Positions 46,630-54,027 of a stretch of DNA of 64,000 bases are shown one piece after another. Source of the DNA: Arthrobacter sp. B3I4 (lineage in GTDB: Bacteria; Actinomycetota; Actinomycetes; Actinomycetales; Micrococcaceae); assembly GCF_030816855.1 (NCBI RefSeq), contig NZ_JAUSYK010000001.1, positions 2,976,001 through 3,040,000 of the forward strand. The letters are read 5' to 3'. Position numbers and translations under genes: made by a program. The notes beneath the pieces are model-generated. The model ran no database searches. It was not told where the DNA came from and worked only from the letters and a program-made list of their open reading frames with translations. Within the stretch, counting starts at the first letter, position 1. Each line of letters starts with the position of its first letter.

Positions 46630-48369
46630 TCAAGCCTGTTGCGGCAGCAACTTGGCGTCGTCCAGGAGTTCCTGGGCGTGCGCCTGGGCCGATTCGGAGT
46701 CCTCCTGGCCCGCCAGCATGCGCGCCAGCTCGCGGACGCGTTCCGCCTCGTCAAGCAGTTGCACGTCGCTGGAGGTGAAGCCGGTGGCGGTCGCGCCGTC
46801 GGCGCCGCGGACCGAGGTCTTAGTGACCCGGATGTGCTGGTCGGCGAAGGCCGCCACCTGCGGCAGGTGGGTGACCACCAGAACCTGGACGTGGCGGGCG
46901 AGCATGGCCAGCCGGCGGCCGATTTCGACGGCGGCGCGGCCGCCCACGCCGGCGTCGACCTCGTCGAACACGAACGTGGGGACAGGGTCGACGGCGGCCA
47001 GCACGACCTCGATGGCGAGCATCACGCGGGAAAGCTCGCCGCCGGAAGCGCCCTTGCCCAGCGGCCGCGCGGGCGCGCCCGAGTGCGGCTGCAGCAGGAA
47101 CGCGATGTCGTCACTGCCGAACGGGCCCAGCGCATCCCCGGGCTCGACGTTGATGACTAGGGTGGCGTCCGCCATGGCCAGAGCGGTCAGCTCGGCGCTG
47201 ACGCGGGCCGCGAGATCCTTGGCGGCTTTCTTCCGGAGCTTGCTGATGGCCGCCGCCTGCTTGCGCAGCTCCGCCTCGGATCCCGTGACCTCGGCTTCGA
47301 GCGCCTCGATCCGGGTGGAATCGTCCTGGAGTTCCTCGAAACGCGCCCGGGCCTGCTCCGCCCAGACGAGGACTTCGTCGATGCTTGGGGCGTACTTGCG
47401 CACGAGCTTGGCCAGCGCGGCGCGGCGGTCCTCGATCTCCGCGAGGCGTTCCGGGCCTTCGGTGTCCAGGCCGGCCTGGTAGCTCGCCAGTTCACCGGCG
47501 ATGTCGTTGAGCAGGAAGCCCACCTCGGCCAGCCGGGCAGCGGCGGAGCCGAGTTCCGCGTCGTGTTCGGCGACGTGCTCGAGGGTGCGCTTGGCGGCGT
47601 CAACCAGGGTGGTGGCGTCGGCTTCCTCGCCGAAGTCTTCAGAAATCAGGGCCTGGCGGGCGGTGCTCGCGGCGATCCGCAGTTCTTCGACGTTGGCGAG
47701 TTTGACGGCCTCAGCCTTGAGCGATTCGTCTTCGCCCGGCTGCGGGTCGACGGCGTCGATCTCAGCCAGGGCGGCTTCCAGGGATTCCGCTTCGCGGAGC
47801 CGCTCCCGGGCTGCACTGCGGAGCCCGTCCAGTTCCGCCTGGCTGGCCTTCCAGCGTCCGTGCAGCTCCTGGTACGCGGTGAGCGGCCCTGCCAGGCCCT
47901 CCCCCGCGAACTTGTCCAGCGCTTCACGCTGGGCAACAGGGCTCTTGAGCCGAATCTGGTCAGACTGCCCGTGGACCACCACCAGGGTTCCGCCGATCTC
48001 GGCGAGCACACCGACCGGCGCGGTGCGGCCGCCAAGGTAGGCGCGGCTGCGTCCGTCGGCGCCGACGCTGCGGGCAAGCAGCAACTCGGCGCCGCCGTCG
48101 AACTCCTCCACCTCGGCTCCGGCGTCACGCGCCCGGTTGACCGCGGCGTGCCCGGCGTCGAGCTTCAACACAGCCTCGGCGGAAGCGCTCTTTGCACCGC
48201 TGCGGACGGCGCCGGCGTCGGACCGGGCGCCCAGCAGGAGGCCGACGGCGGTAACCACCATGGTCTTGCCCGCTCCGGTCTCGCCGGTCACGACGCTTAG
48301 ACCAGGGCCCAGCGGCAGCGTCGCGTCGGTGATGACGCCGAGGTCGCGGATTCTTAGTTCTTCAAGCAT
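46630..48369 (-). CDS. recN: DNA repair protein RecN
   Basis: SMC-like ATPase in double-strand break repair. 579 aa: MLEELRIRDLGVITDATLPLGPGLSVVTGETGAGKTMVV (Walker A) at the N-terminus, a long coiled-coil middle (about 160-380, rich in Leu/Glu/Ala), and the ABC signature/Walker B end (GGELSRVMLAIEVVL ... VFDEVDAGVGGRAAVEIG). Length and architecture are standard. It starts 3 bp after the nadK stop and is probably co-transcribed with tlyA and nadK. Confidence 0.96.
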   Translation of the reverse strand: MLEELRIRDLGVITDATLPLGPGLSVVTGETGAGKTMVVTAVGLLLGARSDAGAVRSGAKSASAEAVLKLDAGHAAVNRARDAGAEVEEFDGGAELLLARSVGADGRSRAYLGGRTAPVGVLAEIGGTLVVVHGQSDQIRLKSPVAQREALDKFAGEGLAGPLTAYQELHGRWKASQAELDGLRSAARERLREAESLEAALAEIDAVDPQPGEDESLKAEAVKLANVEELRIAASTARQALISEDFGEEADATTLVDAAKRTLEHVAEHDAELGSAAARLAEVGFLLNDIAGELASYQAGLDTEGPERLAEIEDRRAALAKLVRKYAPSIDEVLVWAEQARARFEELQDDSTRIEALEAEVTGSEAELRKQAAAISKLRKKAAKDLAARVSAELTALAMADATLVINVEPGDALGPFGSDDIAFLLQPHSGAPARPLGKGASGGELSRVMLAIEVVLAAVDPVPTFVFDEVDAGVGGRAAVEIGRRLAMLARHVQVLVVTHLPQVAAFADQHIRVTKTSVRGADGATATGFTSSDVQLLDEAERVRELARMLAGQEDSESAQAHAQELLDDAKLLPQQA

Positions 48370-48372
48370 GGG

Positions 48373-49398
48373 TCACTTCGCAGTCGGGGGATCGTTTGGT
48401 GCGCCGGGGTCCGCGTGCCGGGGCGCGGACAGCGGCGGCATGGGCCGCGGTGTGCGCACCACCGGGATCGGCCCGGTGTGAATGACATTCGGTTGCGGCA
48501 CCGGGCCGCGCCAGCCCTGGATGGGCAGTTCGAATTTGCGCACCAGGCGTCCGGAGAACGGCGTCTGGTGGGTGCGGGCGAGCCGGACCGGGGTGGCGGA
48601 GCGGGTGACTTCCACGCGGGCGCCGGGCGGCAGGTCCACGGAGCGCCGGCCGTCGCACCACAGCACGCCCTGGGCGTCGGTCCGGTTCAGGATTTCGACC
48701 GCGAGCCGGGACCTGGGCGAGACGACCAGGGGTTTGGCGAAGAGCGCGTGCGCGCTGATCGGCACGATAAGCAGCGCCTCGACCTCGGGCCACACCACCG
48801 GTCCGCCGGCGGAGAACGCATAGGCGGTGGATCCGGTGGGGGTTGCGAGGACGACGCCGTCGCAGCCGAAGGAGGTGAGCGGGCGTTCGTCGACCTCGGT
48901 CACCACCTCGAGCATCCGTTCCCGGTTGCCCTTTTCGATGGCAGCCTCGTTCAGCGCCCACGTGTGCCAGATTTTCTGGCCGCGGCACCACACCTGCACG
49001 TCGATGGTCATCCGCTCCTCCACCGTGTACTGGCGGCTGGCGATCCAGTCAACGGTCTGGGCAAGGTCGGCCCGCTCGCTTTCGGCGAGGAAGCCGACAT
49101 GGCCGAGATTAACGCCGAGCAGTGGCACGTCCACCTCGCGTACGAGTTCCGCGGCGCGCAGAATGGTGCCGTCGCCGCCGAGAACCATGACCAGCTCGAC
49201 GTCGGGAAGCTTGACGTGGTCGTGCAGGACCTCCACCGGCTGGTCCAGCCGGCCGAAGAACCGCACCATGTCGCCGAGTTCGGATTTCTGCATCACGGGG
49301 ACGATCCCGGACGCGTGCAGCTGGGCGCACGCTTCCCAGGCGGCTTTGAGGGATTCCTCGCGGCCGGTGTGGGCAAGGATGAGGACGCGCCTGCTCAT
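48373..49398 (-). CDS. nadK: NAD kinase
   Basis: ATP-dependent phosphorylation of NAD to NADP. 341 aa from the ATG at 49398 (AGGCGGAA upstream). Seen: MSRRVLILAHTGR, LVMVLGGDGTILRAAELVRE (GGDG catalytic/nucleotide motif), LLGVNLGHVGFLAESE, NEAAIEKGNR, DGVVLATPTGSTAYAFSAGGPVV, and the metal/NAD pocket. C-terminal tail is Pro-rich. Followed 3 bp later by recN and preceded by tlyA, as in Rv1694-1696. Confidence 0.95.
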   Translation of the reverse strand: MSRRVLILAHTGREESLKAAWEACAQLHASGIVPVMQKSELGDMVRFFGRLDQPVEVLHDHVKLPDVELVMVLGGDGTILRAAELVREVDVPLLGVNLGHVGFLAESERADLAQTVDWIASRQYTVEERMTIDVQVWCRGQKIWHTWALNEAAIEKGNRERMLEVVTEVDERPLTSFGCDGVVLATPTGSTAYAFSAGGPVVWPEVEALLIVPISAHALFAKPLVVSPRSRLAVEILNRTDAQGVLWCDGRRSVDLPPGARVEVTRSATPVRLARTHQTPFSGRLVRKFELPIQGWRGPVPQPNVIHTGPIPVVRTPRPMPPLSAPRHADPGAPNDPPTAK

Positions 49399-49445
49399 CG
49401 GGGTTCCGCCTTCTCGTGCTTCTCGTGCTGCTTGTGCTTTCAGGG

Positions 49446-50252
49446 CTACGGCCAAATCGTTCCGAGCAACGCAGCAACGGCTGCGTCCCGCTCCTCGATC
49501 TTAGGCGGGTCTGACCGGTTCCCGCGTTTTATCCACAGGAAGTACTCGACGTTTCCGTTCTGGCCTGGCAGCGGGCTTTCCGCCAATCCCATGAGGTCCA
49601 GGCCCGCATCCAGCGCGGCGGCAGCCACCTTGGTGACAGCCAGCCGGCGTTCCCGCTGGGAGGTAACCACGCCGGTTCGGCCCAGCCGGTCCTTGCCGAT
49701 TTCGAACTGCGGCTTGACCATCAGCACGAGGTCCCCGCCAGGCTCGGTGCAGGCGGCGAGCGGTGCCAGCACAAGGGTTAGTGAGATGAAGGATAAATCT
49801 GCCACTGTCAGCGCCACAGGACCACCGATGAGCTGCGGCGTGAGGTACCGGACGTTGAGGCCTTCATGGACCGAGACGCGAGGGTCCTGGCGGAGCTGCG
49901 GCACCAGCTGGTCGTGGCCGACGTCGACGGCGACGACGTGGAGCGCCCCGCGGCGCAGCAGCACCTCGGTGAAACCGCCGGTGGACGCTCCGGCGTCCAG
50001 GCAGCGTTTACCCTCCACGGCGACGGCGGGGAAAGCATCCAGCGCACCGGCGAGCTTGTGCGCGGCTCGGCTGACGTAGTCATCTTCCGCGGTGTTGGCG
50101 ACGTCGAGGACCGTGCTTTCCTGGACCTGCAGCGAAGCTTTGGCCAGCACCTCTCCGCCTGAGCTCACTTTGCCTTCGCTGATCAGCCGCGCCGCGTGGG
50201 TGCGGGACCTGGCCAGCCCGCGGCCGACCAGGGCCTGGTCGAGCCGGGTCAT
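49446..50252 (-). CDS. tlyA: TlyA-family rRNA 2'-O-methyltransferase
   Basis: 268 aa. S4 RNA-binding domain (TRLDQALVGRGLARSRTHAARLISEGKV) then a FtsJ-like methyltransferase: GKRCLDAGASTGGFTEVLLRRGA (SAM motif I), VADLSFISLTLVLAPL, LVLMVKPQFEIGK, VEYFLWIKR, with K-D-K-E tetrad residues expected. In Mycobacterium TlyA methylates 16S and 23S rRNA and its loss gives capreomycin resistance. The ATG at 50252 overlaps the small gene upstream (ATGA); the open frame beyond is that gene read in another frame. Confidence 0.94.
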   Translation of the reverse strand: MTRLDQALVGRGLARSRTHAARLISEGKVSSGGEVLAKASLQVQESTVLDVANTAEDDYVSRAAHKLAGALDAFPAVAVEGKRCLDAGASTGGFTEVLLRRGALHVVAVDVGHDQLVPQLRQDPRVSVHEGLNVRYLTPQLIGGPVALTVADLSFISLTLVLAPLAACTEPGGDLVLMVKPQFEIGKDRLGRTGVVTSQRERRLAVTKVAAAALDAGLDLMGLAESPLPGQNGNVEYFLWIKRGNRSDPPKIEERDAAVAALLGTIWP

Positions 50253-50494
50253 GGGTGCGGGTCCCCCGTTGCCTGGGCCGCCACGTCCTCGTTCAGGGCT
50301 TCCACCAGTCCGTTGTGCAGGCCTTCGTATACCTCGCTGTGCGCCGACACCGGCAGCCCGGGCAGGCCGTCCAGGCGAACTAGCAAGGCGTCTACCGCAG
50401 CGTCGCCGGTCACCGGCTGCGCCGCGTCCGGCCACTGGACCCGCACGTCCTGGCTCTCCGGCTGGGCGTTCGTGGGTTGGCTCTGCTCGGTCAT
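50249..50494 (-). CDS. small conserved protein between HAD phosphatase and tlyA
   Basis: 81 aa from the ATG at 50494. Acidic: TEQSQPTNAQPESQDVRVQWPD, a helical GDAAVDALLVRLDGLPGLP, and a charged tail (EVYEGLHNGLVEALNEDVA). No known domain. The position, HAD - small ORF - tlyA, matches Rv1692-Rv1694, where a short protein also sits. It ends in ATGA overlap with tlyA, so it is coupled. Function unknown. Confidence 0.75.
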   Translation of the reverse strand: MTEQSQPTNAQPESQDVRVQWPDAAQPVTGDAAVDALLVRLDGLPGLPVSAHSEVYEGLHNGLVEALNEDVAAQATGDPHP

Positions 50495-50504
50495 GCTCTC
50501 CAGT

Positions 50505-51497
50505 CTAGTGATCCAGCCACTCAAGACCCGGTGCGAGCGGAGCAGGTGTCTCCGGATTGGCGGTCCACCAGGCGGCGCACGCGGCCCGCCACGAGTCAAG
50601 GTCGGCCGGGTCTCCGGTGATGCGCACCGTCGTCCCGTCCACGTCGGCGGTGGCGCGGCCGCAGCGGAAGCGTCCGTCGCCGTCGTGCTCCACTGTCGGG
50701 TAGGGGAGGTAGAGGTCGGTCAGGTCGTTGATGAGGAATGTCGGCCGTTCCCGCGTCCGCGCGGCGAGTACGGATTCCCGCGAGTCGACGCCCGTCAGCA
50801 CTGCCACGGTGGCGAAGCCGGCGTTGTTGCCGCCAAGAATGTCGGTATCCAGCCGGTCCCCGACAACCAGCGGGCGGTCGGCGGCCAGGCGTTTTGCGGC
50901 GGCGTGGAACAGCGGCGCCTCCGGCTTGCCGGCGACGAGAGGCTGCCGGCCGGTTGCTGCAGCGACGGCGGCGACCAGCGTGCCGTTGCCCGGTGCGATC
51001 CCGCGGGCCTGCGGAATGGTCAGGTCCGTGTTGGTAGCCACCCACAGGGCGCCGCCGGCCACCACGTAGGCGGCCTCAGCCAGATCGCTCCAGCCGACGT
51101 TGGGGTGGAAGCCCTGGACGACGGCGACCGGGTCCTCGGATCCGCTGCGCACCGGAACCAGGCCGGCCAGTTTGATTTCGCGGGCCAGGGCGTCGCCACC
51201 GGTGATCAGCACACGCGCGCCGGAAGGCAACTTCGAGGCGAGCAGTCCGGCAGCTGCCTGCGAGGAGCTGACGACCTGCTCGTCCTCCGCGGGGGCGCCG
51301 AGGTCGCGCAGGTGCTGCGCCACCTCGGCGGGCGTGCGCGAGGCATTGTTCGTCACGTAGCCCAGCCCCACGCCGATCTCCGCAAGCCTGCTCAGCGAGT
51401 CCACGGCCCCCGGAATGGCGTTCGGGCCCGCATAGACCACTCCGTCCAGGTCGGCGAGGAGCGCGTCGAACCGTGAAATCAGCTGTACTTCCGCCAT
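50505..51497 (-). CDS. HAD-superfamily hydrolase, class IIA (NagD-like)
   Basis: 330 aa. HAD motif I FDALLADLDGVVYAG (DXD), motif II region VLITGGDALAREIKLAGL, motif III Lys (about 190), and motif IV LVVGDRLDTDILGGNNAGF. The IIA cap (YVTNNASRTPAEVAQHLRDLG) identifies the NagD/4-nitrophenylphosphatase-type. Substrate unknown; house-keeping phosphatase. It sits 6 bp after the TPR gene and 10 bp before the small gene. Confidence 0.9.
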   Translation of the reverse strand: MAEVQLISRFDALLADLDGVVYAGPNAIPGAVDSLSRLAEIGVGLGYVTNNASRTPAEVAQHLRDLGAPAEDEQVVSSSQAAAGLLASKLPSGARVLITGGDALAREIKLAGLVPVRSGSEDPVAVVQGFHPNVGWSDLAEAAYVVAGGALWVATNTDLTIPQARGIAPGNGTLVAAVAAATGRQPLVAGKPEAPLFHAAAKRLAADRPLVVGDRLDTDILGGNNAGFATVAVLTGVDSRESVLAARTRERPTFLINDLTDLYLPYPTVEHDGDGRFRCGRATADVDGTTVRITGDPADLDSWRAACAAWWTANPETPAPLAPGLEWLDH

Positions 51498-51503
51498 TGC
51501 TGC

Positions 51504-53255
51504 CTAGTCCTCGGTGTGGACCGGCTCCGCGGACTCTTCGTCCTGGGCCTGCCCGGGTTCCAGTTCGTCCGCCTCCACGGAATCCTCGTCGGATTCGGCG
51601 TCGTTGGATTCGAAGAAGTCGGGTTCCTCGTCGTCGGAACCCGTTTCAAGGTCGCGGGCCGCGGAGTGCCCGGCGGTCTCGGGGAGGCCTGCTGCCGCTT
51701 CGGCGCTGGCGGCGCGGGGTGCTTCCTCCTGGGCGACAGCGGCAGACTGCCGGTCAGCCTGTTCCTGCAGGATCCGACGTCGCCGCTGCTCTTCGCGGGC
51801 TTCCTCTTCCTCATCCCAGCCGAGGTCGATGATGTCCGGCTCCTCATCGACGCCCATCCCGAGGGCATTTTCGGCGACGACGGCCTGACGCTGCCATTTC
51901 GCGGCTTCAGCTTCACGGCCGACTGCCGTCAGGGCGTCAGCGTAGGCGCGGAACAACCGGGGGCTGTAGGAGAAGGCCCGGTTGATGTCCAGCTGTGCGA
52001 TTTCCAGCTCTGAAACGGCCGCGTCGAGCTGCTCCAGGTCGCTGCGGGCTCCGGCTGCGACGATGGCCAGTTCGACCTTTCCGGGAGCGTCAAGGTCCTT
52101 GGCTTCTTCAGACCGGGCCATCTCCAGGGCGCGGTCGGGCCGGCCGAGGCCACGTTCGCAGTCCGCCATGACTGGCAGGTGCATGTTCGATCCGCTGATC
52201 CGGCGGTAGGTGCGGAATTCGCGCAGCGCTTCGCCGTAGTGTCCTGCCGCGTAGGCAGTCAGGCCGACGGCTTCGCGGACCGCTGCGAGACGGCCGCCGC
52301 GGCGGCTGGCGGCGAGGGCGTGCTGGAAGGCCAGTTCCGGCTCATCATCGATGAGCCGGCCAGCCATGACGAGGTGGCGCGCTACCCAATCGGCACTGTT
52401 GTCTTCGAGGGTCTTGATCTGGTGTTGCGTGGCGCGGTCAAGTTCCTTGCCCGTAACGTCCTCGTCGATCTGGGGTGAACGCTCACGGTCCGGGCGGTTG
52501 GCACTGCGCAGGTCCTTGGCGTTCGGCACACGTACGGGACGGTCCTCGGCGCGGTCCCGGCCGAACTGGCGGGGGCCGGAGTCACCGCGGTCAAAGCTGC
52601 GGGCAGGACGGTCTTCGCGGTTGCCGAACGGTTTGCGGTTGTCGCCGCCGCTGAACGGCTTACGGTCGCGGTCGCCACCGAAGCTCCGACGTTCCCCGCC
52701 CTCACGCGACGGACGATCACCAAACGGCTTCCGATCCCGGTCACCACCGAAGCTCCGACGTTCCCCGCCCTCACGCGACGGACGATCACCAAACGGTTTC
52801 CGATCCCGGTCACCACCGAAGCTCCGACGTTCCCCGCCCTCACGCGACGGACGATCACCAAACGGCTTCCGATCCCGGTCACCAGCACCATACGGCTTGC
52901 GCTCACCGTCACGCGACGGACGATCACCAAACGGCTTCCGATCCCGGTCACCAGCACCATACGGCTTGCGCTCACCGTCACGCGACGGACGATCACCAAA
53001 CGGCTTCCGATCCCGGCCACCAGCACCATACGGCTTGCGCTCACCGTCACGCGACGGACGATCACCAAACGGCTTCCGATCCCGGTCGTTGAAGGAGGGA
53101 CGGGAGCCCGGCTCGCGGTCGTCCCCGGCCCGGAAGCCTCGAGGATCTCCGCCGGAGTTGTTCGCTCCGCGGAAGCCACCCCCGCCGGAGTTACGTCCTC
53201 CGCCGAAGTTGCCGCGATCCTTGCCGCCGCGATTGCCGCCGTTGTGCTCAGCCAT
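51504..53255 (-). CDS. TPR-domain protein with a 69-bp/23-aa tandem-repeat N-terminus
   Basis: 583 aa from the ATG at 53255 (AGGAA upstream). N-terminal about 250 residues are disordered, rich in Arg, Gly, Asp and Lys, with at least six 23-residue units beginning RDRKPFGDRPSR (three of type GERKPYGAG and three of type GGERRSFGG). The C-terminal half is TPR-like helices (LAFQHALAASRRGGRLAAVREAVGLTAYAAGHYGEALREF; GREAEAAKWQRQAV) and an acidic tail rich in Asp/Glu/Ala. A TPR gene occupies this position in M. tuberculosis (Rv1691). The repeats resemble RNA-binding RGG-like tracts; a role in RNA or ribosome biology is inference. Confidence 0.85.
   Translation of the reverse strand: MAEHNGGNRGGKDRGNFGGGRNSGGGGFRGANNSGGDPRGFRAGDDREPGSRPSFNDRDRKPFGDRPSRDGERKPYGAGGRDRKPFGDRPSRDGERKPYGAGDRDRKPFGDRPSRDGERKPYGAGDRDRKPFGDRPSREGGERRSFGGDRDRKPFGDRPSREGGERRSFGGDRDRKPFGDRPSREGGERRSFGGDRDRKPFSGGDNRKPFGNREDRPARSFDRGDSGPRQFGRDRAEDRPVRVPNAKDLRSANRPDRERSPQIDEDVTGKELDRATQHQIKTLEDNSADWVARHLVMAGRLIDDEPELAFQHALAASRRGGRLAAVREAVGLTAYAAGHYGEALREFRTYRRISGSNMHLPVMADCERGLGRPDRALEMARSEEAKDLDAPGKVELAIVAAGARSDLEQLDAAVSELEIAQLDINRAFSYSPRLFRAYADALTAVGREAEAAKWQRQAVVAENALGMGVDEEPDIIDLGWDEEEEAREEQRRRRILQEQADRQSAAVAQEEAPRAASAEAAAGLPETAGHSAARDLETGSDDEEPDFFESNDAESDEDSVEADELEPGQAQDEESAEPVHTED
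52650..53090. repeat. 69-bp tandem repeats inside the TPR gene
   Basis: Six or more near-identical 69-bp units coding for RDRKPFGDRPSR... Units of the two types form two blocks of three, with high DNA identity including silent positions, so recent unequal crossing over is likely. Confidence 0.85.
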
Positions 53256-53390
53256 GCTGGGTTCCTGTCCGAGGCAGCCGTCGTCTTGAGACAGCCGCAC
53301 CACTCTTCGCAATAGTTTCTGAAGACTCACTGCACCGGTTTACCCGGGCGGTCTTCGCAAGTCCCGTCTATTCTATTGCAGCAGAGCCGT

Positions 53391-54027
53391 TCAGATTTTT
53401 GCCTTGCGCATGATCTCTTCCAGAACAGCCCTTCCCTGCTTGCGGTCCCAGCCGACGTCGTTGTTCGGGCGCGCTACAACCAAGCGATAGGCGGCCTGCG
53501 TTGACTGCACCCTGAGACTGAACTCACTGGATCCGGACAGGCGCACCATGGAGTACTGCGCTTTGGTCCCGAGCCCGGACACCTCCTCAGGATCCGTGAC
53601 CGCGCCGAAGTCGCTGATCGAGGGACTTTTCGCCCCTGTACCGTCCCAGATGACCTCCATCACGACGGCGTTCGTGGTCACCCCGCTCGCATCCAGGGGG
53701 TACACGCAGGTGTCCTTCTCAAAGCCGTCATCGAGCCGGACCCCCGAGGGCTCGGGCGCCTTCAACGATGCACCGACGCTGCCCAGTGCTGCCTTGAGCT
53801 CCGCCTGGTCCAGCACTGCGCAAGCCCGCGTCTGCCCGGTCGGGATAAGGGAAGGGGTAGTCCGCCCGGGCGACGCGGACTCCGGGACCCCCGGACCCTC
53901 GGTGGAAACAGAGGGCGCGGCCGGCGGCGCGGAGGCGGTGCAGCCGGTCATTCCGAGGAAGACCAGTCCGCAGACGCTTGCTGCCTGCAATGCGCCCCGC
54001 CCAACGGCGGGGCCTAGCGGAAGACAT
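53391..54027 (-). pseudogene. lipoprotein, signal peptide broken by an extra base
   Basis: About 200-aa secreted lipoprotein. In the written frame the only start is a TTG at 53990, giving a short, uncharged signal (QAASVCGLVFLGMTGC) with a correct lipobox. Upstream, ATG at 54027 in another frame reads MSSARPRRWAG. Dropping one G from the CCCC at 53995-53998 (plus strand) joins them: Arg-rich n-region, hydrophobic core, LGMTGC. Mature part has a Ser/Pro-rich stretch, then ACAVLDQAELKAALGSVG and DTCVYPLD (likely disulfide), resembling DUF3558-type lipoproteins; this is not certain. It starts inside the upstream transpeptidase-like gene (overlap of about 14 bp), so they form one unit. Confidence 0.7.

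Noticed and set aside
52351-53289. 312-aa plus-strand frame with SPPKLRRSPPSRDGRSPNGFRS-like repeats
   Set aside because: Antisense shadow of the 69-bp repeats in the TPR gene, with no ribosome site or family match.
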